Shown here piece after piece: positions 17,828 to 29,148 of a stretch of DNA of 64,000 bases; positions within the stretch are counted from its first letter, which is position 1; each line of letters begins with the position of its first letter. The DNA is from Caballeronia glebae (GTDB taxonomy: Bacteria; Pseudomonadota; Gammaproteobacteria; Burkholderiales; Burkholderiaceae), in contig NZ_FCOJ02000012.1 of assembly GCF_001545035.1 (NCBI RefSeq), positions 87,455 to 151,454 of the forward strand. Direction: 5' to 3'. A program made the translations under genes and the position numbers. The notes below the pieces were generated by a model. It searched no databases, was not told the DNA's origin, and saw only the letters and a list, made by a program, of their open reading frames with translations.

Positions 17828-20163
17828 TATTGTTTCCCCTCGATAGCCTTGATGCATGCAATGCGATACACCCCGTCTTCGACTTCCACGCCGTGCGTAT
17901 CGTGGGCGAAGCCCGGGAAGCGCGTGTCGAAGGCCTCAAGCGCTTTCAGATAACCGAGGATGGGCCCGTTCGCCGCGCCGGCATTCTCGCCGGGCATCAG
18001 AAGCGGAATGCCCGGCGGATAAGGCACGACGCCCGTCGCCACGGTGCGTCCTTCGAGCTGATCGAGCGTCAGCCGTTCGATGTCGTTGCGCACGAGCTTT
18101 TCGTAGGCTTCGGTCGGACTGAGGTCGGGGCGCGGCAGCGTCGAATAGGCGCGCGACATCAGCTCCGTTGTTTCCAGTTCCCTCATCGCGCCGAACATGC
18201 GGCCGCACAGATCACGCAAGCCAAGGCCGCGATAGGGCTGCGGGTACCGCGTGATGAGATCCGGCAGGACATGATCGAGCAGCGCATTCGCGTCATAGTC
18301 GCGTTTGAAGTCGAGCAGCGTATTGACGAGCGTGCCCCATTTGCCTTTCGTGATGCCGAGAGAGAACAGTATGAGGATGGTGAAGTCGGCGGTCTTTTCC
18401 ACCACGATGCCGTGCGCGTCCAGGTACGCGGTGACGACGCACGCGGGAATGCCTGTCGGGAGCAGTCCGCCTTCGCGCGCGACGCCCGGCGTTACGATGG
18501 ACATCTTGATCGGGTCGAGCATGCAGTAGCCGCTTTCGATATCGCCGAAGCCGTGCCAGTCCTCATGAGGATGCAGCACCCAGCACGACGGATCGGTCGC
18601 GAGCAAGTCTTCGCTCGCCTCGTGAAAGGCGACGCGCTGGCCAGAGGCGCGATCCGTGATCGTATCGGGCTGCCAGCCGGTGAAGAACCAGTCGCCGTTT
18701 GCTTCGAACTCCGTGTGCAAGCGGCTCAGCATCTGGCGGAAGGCGATAGCTTCACGGATGGATTCGTCAGTGAGAGCGAGGCCGCCGTTGCCGTCCATCA
18801 TCGCCGCGCTGACGTCGTTCGACGCGATGATCGCGTATTGCGGCGACGTCGACGCATGCATCATGAACGCTTCGTTGAAGCGCGCATGCTCGATCGGATT
18901 GCGGCCGTCGCGGACATGAATGAGCGAGGCCTGAGACAGCGCCGCAAGCAGCTTATGCGTGGATTGCGTGGCGAAGACCGTGGGTCGCGTTTCATCGTGC
19001 GCGCCGGGGTCGCCGTGCATCGCGTGGCGTTCGCGGTAGATCGGGTTGAAGCGCGCATAGCCGTACCACGCTTCGTCGAAATGCAACCGGTCCACGCTTT
19101 CGCCGAGCAACGACTCGACGCGCGCGACGTTGTAACACAGCCCGTCGTAAGTGGAATTCGTCACGAGCGCGTGCACGGGCGTGGGGCTGACGCCGTCGCG
19201 TTCCTTCACGAGCGGATTCTGCTCGATCGCGCGCCGCACTGCCGCGGCGGTGAGGCGCTCAGGCATGATCGGCCCGATGATGCCGTAGCGATTGCGCGAG
19301 GGCACGAGGTAAGTGGGAATCGCGCCCGACATGGTCATCGCGTGTTCGACCGACTTGTGGCAATTGCGGTCGCACAGGGCGATCTGATTGCGCGCGACGC
19401 TTGCCATCAGAATGACTCGATTCGACGTGGAGGAACCGTTCGTCACGTGATACGAGCGGTGCGCACCGAACACGCGCGCGGCGTACCGCTCGCTTTCGCC
19501 GATCGGGCCGCTGTGATCGAGCAGCGAACCCAGCTCTCCGACGGAGATCGACAGATCGGAGCGAAACAGCGACTCGCCGAAAAACTCGAAGAACGCGCGG
19601 CCCGGCGCGGATTTGAGAAACGCCGTGCCACCGGTGTGGCCCGGTGTGTGCCACGAATACTCGTGCACGCGCGAAAAACGCACCAGCTCGCGGAACATGG
19701 GCGGCAGCACGGTTTCACGGTATCGCTCGATAGCCGCGATGACGCGGCCGCTGATGAACGACTCCGTGTCTTCGAGCAGCCAGATGAAATCGTCGGCCAT
19801 CTTCATTGCTTCGACCGGCACGGCCGAGGCGCGCGTGCGGCTGGCCATCAGGAAAACGGGCACGGTCTCGCTGCGTTTGCGCATGGCGTCGAGTACGGCC
19901 AGCGGCCCGCGATGCGCTGCGCTGTCTTGTGCGTCGGGCAGTTCCCAGTCGAGCAGCAGGCATTGAATGGCGGGATCGGCGCCGATGACGTCGATGGCAT
20001 CCGTGGCGCTCGCCGCCATGACAACGTCTACATCTCGTTCGCGCAAGGCATCGACGAGTGCTTGCGCCGTGCGCGCGCGTGCTGCGCCTGCGCGGCAATC
20101 CTGATAGACCATTAGCGCCTTCATGCCGAGGCGCGCCGAAGCAGGGTGTCTGCGTTTAGTCAT
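17827..20163 (-). CDS. Orn/Lys/Arg decarboxylase (PLP, large inducible type), first copy
   Basis: This 778-residue paralogue of the following gene has the same order: wing domain, PLP core ([37 protein letters not shown]) and C-terminal domain. The Schiff-base lysine is Lys404 in TQSTHKLL. A GGAAG ribosome site precedes the ATG at 20163; a second Met at residue 14 lacks one. These enzymes consume a cytoplasmic proton per decarboxylation and help acid survival or make polyamines. It is the first gene of a three-gene operon with its paralogue and an antiporter. Confidence 0.9.
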   Translation of the reverse strand: MTKRRHPASARLGMKALMVYQDCRAGAARARTAQALVDALRERDVDVVMAASATDAIDVIGADPAIQCLLLDWELPDAQDSAAHRGPLAVLDAMRKRSETVPVFLMASRTRASAVPVEAMKMADDFIWLLEDTESFISGRVIAAIERYRETVLPPMFRELVRFSRVHEYSWHTPGHTGGTAFLKSAPGRAFFEFFGESLFRSDLSISVGELGSLLDHSGPIGESERYAARVFGAHRSYHVTNGSSTSNRVILMASVARNQIALCDRNCHKSVEHAMTMSGAIPTYLVPSRNRYGIIGPIMPERLTAAAVRRAIEQNPLVKERDGVSPTPVHALVTNSTYDGLCYNVARVESLLGESVDRLHFDEAWYGYARFNPIYRERHAMHGDPGAHDETRPTVFATQSTHKLLAALSQASLIHVRDGRNPIEHARFNEAFMMHASTSPQYAIIASNDVSAAMMDGNGGLALTDESIREAIAFRQMLSRLHTEFEANGDWFFTGWQPDTITDRASGQRVAFHEASEDLLATDPSCWVLHPHEDWHGFGDIESGYCMLDPIKMSIVTPGVAREGGLLPTGIPACVVTAYLDAHGIVVEKTADFTILILFSLGITKGKWGTLVNTLLDFKRDYDANALLDHVLPDLITRYPQPYRGLGLRDLCGRMFGAMRELETTELMSRAYSTLPRPDLSPTEAYEKLVRNDIERLTLDQLEGRTVATGVVPYPPGIPLLMPGENAGAANGPILGYLKALEAFDTRFPGFAHDTHGVEVEDGVYRIACIKAIEGKQ

Positions 20164-20340
20164 TGAACTTCCATTCTTTGTTGAAGCAGCGGTGTCACCC
20201 GAATAAAAGGATAGGAAGCCTTATTATTCAGCGCGACAAACTATTCGTACCAAGAAGAATATGACTATACCGTAGACGAATTGCGCAATTCAGCAGGCAA
20301 GGCATTGCGCATTGCAAAGTCGGAAAATTCCCACTCTTGC

Positions 20341-20380
20341 GCGGTTTCCGGCGGCGCGAAGCCATGCAGCCGGAAACCGC
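20341..20380. terminator. Long inverted repeat downstream of the class II aldolase gene
   Basis: The 12-base arms GCGGTTTCCGGC (20341-20352) and GCCGGAAACCGC (20369-20380) are perfect complements around a 16-base loop. It lies 13 bases past the stop of the minus-strand aldolase gene. There is no clear T-run, so it may be a weak or Rho-assisted terminator. Confidence 0.5.
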
Positions 20381-20393
20381 TTAGGAGCGTGCG

Positions 20394-21161
20394 TCAGCTT
20401 CGATAATCGGTCCGCGCGCCGCCTTCGATCATTCGCAACGCCGCTTCCCACTGCAGCGCCATGATCCCGTCGGCTTCATCGCGACGATATTGCTCTGCGG
20501 TCAATTCGCACACCTTCTGCGACGGCAGATTCAATTCCGCATTCCCCGCCAGCGCGCGAATCTGAATCTCGCAGGCGCGTTCGAGAAAATACATTTCCTG
20601 AAACGCCTCCGGGATCGATTTGCCGCAAGTCAGCAAACCGTGGTTCTTCAGAATCATTGCGTTATGCGAGCCGAGATCGTTGACGAGGCGGTCGCGTTCG
20701 GCGAGATCCAGCGCAATGCCTTCGTAGTTGTGATACGCGATATGCCCGTAATACTTCAACGCATGCTGACTGATCGGCAACAAGCCCTGCTTCTGCGCCG
20801 ATACCGCCGCGCCCGCCGCCGTATGCGTATGCACGACGCACGCGACATCGTGCCGCGCCATATGAACGGCGGAGTGAATCGTGAAGCCCGCCGGATTCAC
20901 GCGATACCGAGTGGGATCGTCGCGCGCGCCCGGATCGACCGGTCGTCCTTCATGATCGATCTTCACGAGATCGGATGCACGCATCTCGTCGAACAGCACA
21001 CCATAGCGATTGATCAGAAAGTGATGTTCGCGGCCCGGCACGCGCGCGCTGATGTGCGTGAAGATCATGTCGGTCCAGCGGAAGTGCCCGATCACGCGAT
21101 ACAGCGCCGCCAGATCGCAGCGCACCTGCCATTCTTCCTGTGAGTAGCCGTGAGTCTCCAT
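20394..21161 (-). CDS. Class II aldolase/adducin-family protein
   Basis: This 255-residue protein of the fuculose-phosphate aldolase/adducin fold has the zinc-binding HTHTAAG motif, a later histidine in YGHIAYHNYEG, and NHGLLTCG. Similar proteins act as aldolases, epimerases or decarboxylases on small sugar or keto acids. An excellent ribosome site (AAGGAGG) lies six bases before the ATG. It follows the AraC-type regulator gene by 49 bases on the same strand, so that regulator may control it. The substrate is not predictable here. Confidence 0.83.
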   Translation of the reverse strand: METHGYSQEEWQVRCDLAALYRVIGHFRWTDMIFTHISARVPGREHHFLINRYGVLFDEMRASDLVKIDHEGRPVDPGARDDPTRYRVNPAGFTIHSAVHMARHDVACVVHTHTAAGAAVSAQKQGLLPISQHALKYYGHIAYHNYEGIALDLAERDRLVNDLGSHNAMILKNHGLLTCGKSIPEAFQEMYFLERACEIQIRALAGNAELNLPSQKVCELTAEQYRRDEADGIMALQWEAALRMIEGGARTDYRS

Positions 21162-21210
21162 GCCGTTCCTCCTTGGTTTGATGAGCCGCGGAAAACGTAT
21201 ACAGATTGCG

Positions 21211-22299
21211 CTAGATCGCCTGAGCGCGGCCCGGGAAAGTTTCGTCGTAATCCATTGCCTGAATCGCGTCCGACGTATCCGGCGCGCCGCCTTGCTCGCG
21301 ATACATCATCGGCGGCAGGCCGAATTGCTTGCGGAATTCGCGGCCGAGATGCGAGGCATCGGAGAAGCCGCAGCTCGACGCGATATCCGCGACTGTCTTG
21401 TCGGAACTGGTCAGAAGCCACGCCGCCGTGCGCAGCCGCACCTGCTTCGCATACGCTTGCGGCGCCTTGCCTGTCTCCGCCTTGAAGAGGCGCTCCAGTT
21501 GCCGCGTCGAGAGATCGAGTTTGTGCGCCAGCTCGTCGAGCGTGAGCGAGCGGCCGACGTGCTGCTCCATCAGCAGGATCGCACGTTTCACTTTGGGATG
21601 CGTCGCGGGCGCGAGGCCCGGCGGATGCGGCTGCGGCGCATTCCCCTTCTGCATGTCGTCCACGAGCAGAATGCGCAGCGCCTTCTGCACCGTCGCCGTT
21701 TCGAAGTGACGCAGAAGAATGGCGGCCGCGACATCGATCGATGCACGCCCGCCCGAGCACGTGATGCGCCTTCGGTCGATCACGAACAGGCGGTCCGCGA
21801 TGAGCGATTGCTCGTCGGCGTGCGGGAATCGCTCCACGAAGTCCCAGTAGTGAAACCAGCTCACGCAGATGCGATGCCCGTCGAGCACGCCCGCGCGCAT
21901 CAGCGAGAACACGCCCGTGCACATGCCGACGAGCGTCGCATTCGACGCGGCCGCGCGGCGGATGAACTGCAGCGTCGCTTCGCTCGTCGCGGGGCCGGAA
22001 TGCAGCAGACCGCCCACGACGACGACGTAATCGAACGGCTCCGCCTGCTCGTAGGTTTCCCACGGCGTGATCTGGATGCCGCAACTCGCGCGCACCGGCG
22101 CGAGCGTCTCGCCGATCACGCTCCACGAGCAGCGCACGGGGCGGCTGAAATCGCCTTCGTCGGCGGACAGGCGCAACAGATCGACGAAGCCGGCAAACGC
22201 GGTCAGCGTGAAGTTCGGCAGCAGAATGATGCCGAAGCGGATGCGCGATTTCGATTGACCGTCGACGGAGGACGGCGGAAGAGATTCTGCGGCATTCAT
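21211..22299 (-). CDS. GlxA-family AraC-type transcriptional regulator
   Basis: This 362-residue regulator has an N-terminal DJ-1/PfpI-like domain (GIILLPNFTLTAFAGFVDLLRLSADEG, in parts) and the conserved nucleophile-elbow region GMCTGVFSLMRAGVLDG. A C-terminal AraC domain (SLTLDELAHKLDLSTRQLERLF; ADIASSCGFSDASHLGREF) follows. The frame extends to a Met at 22341, but the Met at 22299 fits the family better; neither has a strong ribosome site. It precedes the class II aldolase gene. Inducer unknown. Confidence 0.83.
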   Translation of the reverse strand: MNAAESLPPSSVDGQSKSRIRFGIILLPNFTLTAFAGFVDLLRLSADEGDFSRPVRCSWSVIGETLAPVRASCGIQITPWETYEQAEPFDYVVVVGGLLHSGPATSEATLQFIRRAAASNATLVGMCTGVFSLMRAGVLDGHRICVSWFHYWDFVERFPHADEQSLIADRLFVIDRRRITCSGGRASIDVAAAILLRHFETATVQKALRILLVDDMQKGNAPQPHPPGLAPATHPKVKRAILLMEQHVGRSLTLDELAHKLDLSTRQLERLFKAETGKAPQAYAKQVRLRTAAWLLTSSDKTVADIASSCGFSDASHLGREFRKQFGLPPMMYREQGGAPDTSDAIQAMDYDETFPGRAQAI

Positions 22300-22377
22300 G
22301 CGGGAGACATGCGGCTGGACGTTATCCGCCGAGCATAACACTCGGCCGCGAGCCTCGGGCGTGCGTCAGAAATGGAA

Positions 22378-22407
22378 CGCGGCCGGCCTCGCGGGAGGCC
22401 GGCCGCG
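22378..22407 (-). terminator. GC-rich hairpin after the small membrane protein gene
   Basis: Perfect 13-base arms CGCGGCCGGCCTC and GAGGCCGGCCGCG enclose a four-base loop. On the minus strand it lies about 30 bases beyond the stop of the 104-residue membrane protein gene and is followed by TTCCATTTCTG. It is a likely terminator despite the poor T-run. Confidence 0.6.
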
Positions 22408-22436
22408 TGAACGGCGACGAAGCGAACAGGGGCGCT

Positions 22437-22751
22437 TCAGCCGCCGAGCACGGCGAAGCCCCACGCGAAAGCGCCGCCGACGAGCGCGCCCGTCGCGCGG
22501 CCGAGCACGCTCGCGATCGTGTAGTCGCCCCAGCGCTGCTCAATTTCGGCCTTCAACACGCCGAAGTAGCGCAACACGGGACCGATCGAGCAGAGCAGCG
22601 CCAGCGTGGCCCAGACGGGCGCCTGACGCGTGAGCACGCGATCGACTGCAAGTAGATCGACTGCCTGAAGCGCGGCGACGACAGCCGCGCCGACGAGGAA
22701 GGCGAAGATCCAGGATTTGAGGAACTGGTCGGGTAGGGCGTGAGATTCCAT
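22437..22751 (-). CDS. Small membrane protein, 104 residues
   Basis: The product (MESHALPDQFLKSWIFAF...) has three to four hydrophobic stretches: WIFAFLVGAAVVAALQAVDLL, PVWATLALLCSIGPVLRY and ATGALVGGAFAWGFAVLGG. The first and last are given in part. It ends in a small-residue-rich tail. I do not recognise a characterised family. The frame opens far upstream, but only the part from 22751 has membrane-protein character and sensible codon use. It is flanked by a strong hairpin on its 3' side and the long sdaA upstream region on its 5' side. Confidence 0.6.
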   Translation of the reverse strand: MESHALPDQFLKSWIFAFLVGAAVVAALQAVDLLAVDRVLTRQAPVWATLALLCSIGPVLRYFGVLKAEIEQRWGDYTIASVLGRATGALVGGAFAWGFAVLGG

Positions 22752-23137
22752 CGATGCACACCAGAAACGAATGAAAAGGCGGAAGGAGGAGCGATCCGAA
22801 GCGTGTCGGGGTGGCTCGCCTGATGACCTAGGGAATATACCGATACGCGCCCGCGTGACGCATCGGACGAGTCTCAAACATCCTGAAAGTGCAACGAAGA
22901 TGCGCAAAAACGCCCTGGATGCGAAATGCTCTGTTACGCGGGTTCTTGGCGAAAACCGCGCGCCGGGCTTGCGTCCCCGCGCCGCAAATTCCACGGAAAA
23001 CGACGCCGCCGTCGCGCCAAATGTGGCGCTGACGTCGCGGTCCCATTTCGATGGCGTTTTTGTTCTATCGGGTCTTTTCTGGGTTTGGTGCAATGAGCGC
23101 CATACCGGAACTCCTCGCCAACCCAAGGGACACGCCA
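22752..23137. other. Intergenic region between a small membrane protein gene and sdaA
   Basis: This is 386 bases between divergent genes, presumably holding both promoters. Frames crossing it on both strands are arginine-rich shadows. A short inverted repeat (GTCGCGCCAAATGTGGCGCTGAC region, about 23012-23034) lies about 100 bases upstream of sdaA and could be an operator. Nothing else specific was recognised. Confidence 0.35.
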
Positions 23138-24532
<1,395 letters not shown>

Positions 24533-24572
24533 TTAGCCCAAACGCTTAAACCTCGCATTGAAGGAAACACCC

Positions 24573-25817
24573 ATGAGCCGCTACTCGATATTCAGCCTGC
24601 TGCGCAACGGCATGTCGTATCACGAGAACTGGGAGCGCCAGTGGCGCAGCCCCGAGCCCAAGCGCGAGTACGACGTGGTGATCGTCGGCGGCGGCGGCCA
24701 TGGTCTCGCGACCGCGTATTACCTCGCGAAGGAACACGGCATCACGAACGTCGCGATTCTGGAGAAGGGCTGGATCGGCGGCGGCAATACCGCGCGCAAC
24801 ACGACCATCGTGCGTTCGAATTATCTGTGGGATGAATCGGCCGCGTTGTACGAGAAGGCGATGAAGCTGTGGGAAGGCCTCTCGCAAGACCTCAACTACA
24901 ACGTGATGTTCTCGCAACGCGGCGTGATGAATCTCGCGCACACGCTGCAGGACGTGCGCGATACCGAGCGTCGCGTGAACGCGAACCGTCTCAATGGCGT
25001 CGATGCCGAGTTCCTCACGCCGCAGCAGATCAAGGAAATCGAGCCGACGATCAATCTCAACAGCCGCTATCCGGTGCTGGGCGCGTCGATTCAGCGTCGC
25101 GGCGGCGTCGCGCGTCACGATGCGGTCGCGTGGGGCTTCGCGCGCGGCGCGGACCGTGCGGGCGTGGACATCATCCAGAACTGTCAGGTCGTGGGCATTC
25201 GGCGCGACGGCAACCAGGTGACGGGCGTCGATACGACCAAGGGTTTCATCAAGGCGAAGAAGGTCGCGATCGTTGCCGCGGGCAACACGACGACGCTCGC
25301 GGACATGGCCGGCGTGCGTCTGCCGCTCGAAAGCCATCCGTTGCAGGCGCTCGTGTCGGAGCCGATCAAGCCGGTCGTGAATACGGTCGTGATGTCGAAC
25401 GCGGTGCACGCGTACATCAGCCAGTCGGACAAGGGCGATCTCGTGATCGGCGCGGGCGTGGATCAGTACGCGGGCTTCGGTCAGCGCGGCAGTTTTCACA
25501 TCATCGAAGGCACGCTGGAGGCGATCGTCGAAATGTTCCCGGTGTTCTCGCGCGTGCGCATGAATCGTCAGTGGGGCGGCATTGTCGATGTGTCGCCGGA
25601 TGCGTGCCCGATCATCTCCAAGACGGACGTGAAGGGTCTCTACTTCAACTGCGGCTGGGGCACGGGCGGCTTCAAGGCGACGCCGGGCTCGGGCTGGGCG
25701 TATGCGCACACGATCGCGAAGGACGAGCCGCATGCGCTGAACGCGGCGTTCTCGCTGGAGCGCTTCTATACCGGACATCTCATCGACGAACACGGCGCGG
25801 CTGCCGTGGCTCACTAA
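24573..25817 (+). CDS. soxB: Sarcosine oxidase, beta subunit
   Basis: This 414-residue flavoprotein subunit of heterotetrameric sarcosine oxidase oxidises sarcosine to glycine. The FAD motif [21 protein letters not shown] starts near residue 34 (given here in part of the Rossmann fold). The histidine in [11 protein letters not shown] is the site of covalent FMN attachment in the family. The C-terminal [14 protein letters not shown] is conserved. An AAGGAAA ribosome site precedes the ATG at 24573. It is the first sox gene after sdaA. Confidence 0.95.
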   Translation: MSRYSIFSLLRNGMSYHENWERQWRSPEPKREYDVVIVGGGGHGLATAYYLAKEHGITNVAILEKGWIGGGNTARNTTIVRSNYLWDESAALYEKAMKLWEGLSQDLNYNVMFSQRGVMNLAHTLQDVRDTERRVNANRLNGVDAEFLTPQQIKEIEPTINLNSRYPVLGASIQRRGGVARHDAVAWGFARGADRAGVDIIQNCQVVGIRRDGNQVTGVDTTKGFIKAKKVAIVAAGNTTTLADMAGVRLPLESHPLQALVSEPIKPVVNTVVMSNAVHAYISQSDKGDLVIGAGVDQYAGFGQRGSFHIIEGTLEAIVEMFPVFSRVRMNRQWGGIVDVSPDACPIISKTDVKGLYFNCGWGTGGFKATPGSGWAYAHTIAKDEPHALNAAFSLERFYTGHLIDEHGAAAVAH

Positions 25818-25837
25818 ACCGCATCGAGGAAAAAGAC

Positions 25838-26149
25838 ATGTTGCTGATCGAATGCCCCTGGTGCGGGCCGCGCGCCGAAACCGAATTCTCCTGCGGCGGC
25901 GAAGCGGACATCGCGCGTCCGCTCGACACCGAAAAGCTCACCGACCGCGAATGGGGCGATTACCTTTTCATGCGCAAGAATCCGCGCGGCGTGCATCGCG
26001 AGCAGTGGATGCACGCGCAAGGCTGCCGCCGCTGGTTCAAGGTGCAGCGCGATACGGTTTCATATGAAATCCAGGGCTACGAGACGTTCGACCGTCCGCT
26101 GGCTGTGATGGAAGCTGATGGTGCAAACAAGGGAGGCACGTCGAAATGA
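25838..26149 (+). CDS. soxD: Sarcosine oxidase, delta subunit
   Basis: This is the 103-residue small zinc-binding subunit of heterotetrameric sarcosine oxidase. The cysteines in IECPWCGPR and the later HAQGCRRWF match the zinc ligands of the family. DREWGDYLFMRKNPRGVHREQW is the conserved central segment, given here with its last residues trimmed as needed. A GAGGAAA ribosome site precedes the ATG. The stop overlaps the soxA start as ATGA. Confidence 0.94.
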   Translation: MLLIECPWCGPRAETEFSCGGEADIARPLDTEKLTDREWGDYLFMRKNPRGVHREQWMHAQGCRRWFKVQRDTVSYEIQGYETFDRPLAVMEADGANKGGTSK

Positions 26150-29148
26150 GCCAGAAAGACCGACTCGGAATGGGCGGGCGCATCAATCGTGCGATTCCCG
26201 TCACCTTCACGTTCAACGGCAAGACGTATCAGGGATTCGAAGGCGATACGCTCGCGTCCGCGCTGCTCGCGAATGGCGAGCGCTTCGTGGCGCGTAGCTG
26301 GAAATATCACCGTCCGCGCGGGATCGTCACGGCGGGTGTCGAAGAGCCGAACGCCATCGTGCAACTCGAAACCGGCGCGTACACGGTGCCGAATGCGCGC
26401 GCTACCGAAGTCGAGCTTTATCAAGGACTCGTCGCGCAAAGCGTGAACGCGAAGCCGAACATCGAGAAAGATCGCATGGCGGTCAATCAGAAGATCGCGC
26501 GCTTCATTCCCGCGGGCTTCTACTACAAGACCTTCATGTGGCCACGCAAGTTGTGGCCGAAGTACGAAGAAGTGATTCGCGATGCGGCCGGTCTCGGCGA
26601 AGCGCCCAAGCAACTGGATGCCGATCGCTACGACAAGTGCTTCGCGCATTGCGACGTGCTCGTGGTCGGCGGCGGACCTTCGGGTCTCGCGGCGGCGCAT
26701 GCGGCGGGTTTGTCGGGTGCGCGCGTGATTCTCGTCGACGATCAGCGCGAACTCGGCGGTTCGCTGCTGTCGTGCCGCGCGGAAATCGACGGCAAGCCCG
26801 CGCTGCAATGGGTGCAAAAAATCGAAGCCGAACTGCGCAAGATGCCCGACGTGAAGGTTCTGTCGCGCAGCACCGCGTTCGGTTATCAGGATCACAACCT
26901 CGTCACGATCACGCAGCGTCTGACGGAACATCTGCCGATCTCCCGGCGCAGCGGCACGCGCGAACTGATGTGGAAAGTGCGTGCGAAGCGCGTCGTGCTC
27001 GCGACCGGCGCGCACGAGCGTCCGATCGTATTCGGCAACAACGATCTGCCGGGCGTCATGCTGGCGTCGGCGGTGTCGACGTACTTGCATCGCTATGCGG
27101 TGCTGCCGGGCCGCAGCGCAGTCGTGTTCACGAACAACGACGACGCGTATCAATGCGCGCTCGATCTCAAGGCGGCGGGCGCGGACGTGACCGTCGTCGA
27201 TCCGCGTCCGGCCGAATCGAAGGGCACGTTGCCCGCCGCCGCGCGTCGCTATGGCGTGCGCGTGCTGAACAACGCGGTCGTCACCGCCGCGCGCGGCAAG
27301 TTGCGCGTCGCATCGGTGGAAGTGGCTTCGTTCGCGAAGGGTCAGGTCGGCCAGAAGCAGACGGACCTGCAATGCGATCTCGTCGCGATGTCGGGCGGCT
27401 GGAGCCCGGTGCTGCACCTCTTCGCGCAATCGGGCGGCAAGGCGCACTGGCACGAAGAAAAAGCGTGCTTCGTGCCGGGCAAGGCGATGCAACCGGAAAG
27501 CAGCGTCGGCGCATGCGCGGGCGAGTTCTCGCTCTCGCGCGGCATCCGCATCGGCGCCGAAGGCGGCGTGGAAGCGGCGCGCGCGGCGGGTCATATCGTC
27601 GTGAAGCCGAATCCCGTGCAAGTTGCCGAGATCGTCGAAGCGCCGATGCTGCCGCTGTGGATCGTCGGCGACAAGGAAATGTCGACGCGCGGCCCGAAGC
27701 AGTTCGTCGATTTCCAGAACGACGTGTCGGCGGCGGACATCTATCTGGCGGCGCGCGAAGGCTTCGAATCGGTCGAGCACGTGAAGCGTTATACGGCGAT
27801 GGGCTTCGGCACCGATCAGGGCAAGCTCGGCAACATCAACGGCATGGCGATCCTCGCGCAAGCGCTGGGCAAGACGATTCCCGAGACCGGCACGACGACC
27901 TTCCGCCCGAATTACACGCCTGTCACTTTCGGCACGTTCGCGGGCCGCGAGCTGGGCGAGTTTCTCGATCCGGTGCGCAAGACCGCGATCCACGAATGGC
28001 ACGTCGAGAACGGCGCGATGTTCGAGGATGTCGGCAACTGGAAGCGTCCGTGGTACTACCCGAAGGCGGGCGAGGACATGCACGCGGCGGTCGCGCGTGA
28101 ATCGCTCGCGGTGCGTCAGAGCGTCGGCATGCTCGACGCATCGACGCTCGGCAAGATCGACATTCAAGGTCCGGATTCGGCGAAGCTGCTGAACTGGATG
28201 TACACGAATCCGTGGAGCAAGCTCGAAGTCGGCAAGTGCCGCTATGGTCTGATGCTCGACGAGAACGGCATGATCTTCGACGACGGCGTGACCGTGCGTC
28301 TCGGCGAACAGCACTACATGATGACGACGACGACCGGCGGCGCGGCGCGCGTGCTCACGTGGCTCGAACGCTGGCTGCAAACCGAATGGCCCGACATGCG
28401 CGTGCGTCTCGCATCCGTGACGGATCACTGGGCGACGTTCGCGGTCGTCGGCCCGAACAGCCGCAAGGTGCTGCAGAAGGTGTGTCACGACATCGACTTC
28501 GCGAACGCGGCGTTCCCCTTCATGAGCTATCGCGATGGCACGGTGGCGGGCGCGGCGGCGCGCGTGATGCGCATCAGCTTCTCGGGCGAACTCGCGTATG
28601 AAGTCAACGTGCCCGCGAACGTCGGACGCGCGGTCTGGGAAGCGCTCATGGTCGCGGGCGCGGAATTCGACATCACGCCGTACGGCACGGAAACCATGCA
28701 CGTGCTGCGCGCGGAGAAGGGCTACATCATCGTCGGTCAGGATACGGACGGCTCGATGACGCCTTACGACCTCGGCATGGGCGGCCTGGTCGCGAAGTCG
28801 AAGGACTTCATCGGCAAGCGGTCGCTCACGCGTTCGGATACGGCCAAGCAGGGGCGCAAGCAGTTCGTCGGCCTGCTCACCGACGATCCCTCGTTCGTGC
28901 TGCCCGAAGGCGCGCAGATCGTCGCGGGTCCGTTCCAGGGCGAGACCGCGCCGATGCTCGGACACGTCACGTCGAGCTATTACAGCCCTGTTTTGAAGCG
29001 CTCGATTGCGCTGGCCGTCGTGAAGGGCGGTCTCGACAAGATCGGCGAATCGGTCATGATTCCGCTCGCGAACGGCAAGCGGGTCAACGCGAAAATCACC
29101 AGTTCGGTGTTCTACGACAGCGAAGGAGCACGTCAACATGTTGAATGA
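26146..29148 (+). CDS. soxA: Sarcosine oxidase, alpha subunit
   Basis: This 1000-residue subunit has an N-terminal ferredoxin-like part (FTFNGKTYQGFEGDTLASAL), then a NAD/FAD Rossmann region (VLVVGGGPSGLAAAHAAG) near residue 170. A C-terminal aminomethyltransferase-like domain from about 610 binds tetrahydrofolate and accepts the one-carbon unit as 5,10-methylene-THF. Full family length is present. Both junctions overlap neighbouring sox genes (ATGA with soxD, eleven bases with soxG), so the operon is tightly coupled. Confidence 0.95.
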   Translation: MSQKDRLGMGGRINRAIPVTFTFNGKTYQGFEGDTLASALLANGERFVARSWKYHRPRGIVTAGVEEPNAIVQLETGAYTVPNARATEVELYQGLVAQSVNAKPNIEKDRMAVNQKIARFIPAGFYYKTFMWPRKLWPKYEEVIRDAAGLGEAPKQLDADRYDKCFAHCDVLVVGGGPSGLAAAHAAGLSGARVILVDDQRELGGSLLSCRAEIDGKPALQWVQKIEAELRKMPDVKVLSRSTAFGYQDHNLVTITQRLTEHLPISRRSGTRELMWKVRAKRVVLATGAHERPIVFGNNDLPGVMLASAVSTYLHRYAVLPGRSAVVFTNNDDAYQCALDLKAAGADVTVVDPRPAESKGTLPAAARRYGVRVLNNAVVTAARGKLRVASVEVASFAKGQVGQKQTDLQCDLVAMSGGWSPVLHLFAQSGGKAHWHEEKACFVPGKAMQPESSVGACAGEFSLSRGIRIGAEGGVEAARAAGHIVVKPNPVQVAEIVEAPMLPLWIVGDKEMSTRGPKQFVDFQNDVSAADIYLAAREGFESVEHVKRYTAMGFGTDQGKLGNINGMAILAQALGKTIPETGTTTFRPNYTPVTFGTFAGRELGEFLDPVRKTAIHEWHVENGAMFEDVGNWKRPWYYPKAGEDMHAAVARESLAVRQSVGMLDASTLGKIDIQGPDSAKLLNWMYTNPWSKLEVGKCRYGLMLDENGMIFDDGVTVRLGEQHYMMTTTTGGAARVLTWLERWLQTEWPDMRVRLASVTDHWATFAVVGPNSRKVLQKVCHDIDFANAAFPFMSYRDGTVAGAAARVMRISFSGELAYEVNVPANVGRAVWEALMVAGAEFDITPYGTETMHVLRAEKGYIIVGQDTDGSMTPYDLGMGGLVAKSKDFIGKRSLTRSDTAKQGRKQFVGLLTDDPSFVLPEGAQIVAGPFQGETAPMLGHVTSSYYSPVLKRSIALAVVKGGLDKIGESVMIPLANGKRVNAKITSSVFYDSEGARQHVE

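Noticed and set aside
17830..20115. A 761-codon plus-strand frame opposite the first decarboxylase
   Set aside because: Shadow frame; the minus strand encodes a complete PLP decarboxylase.
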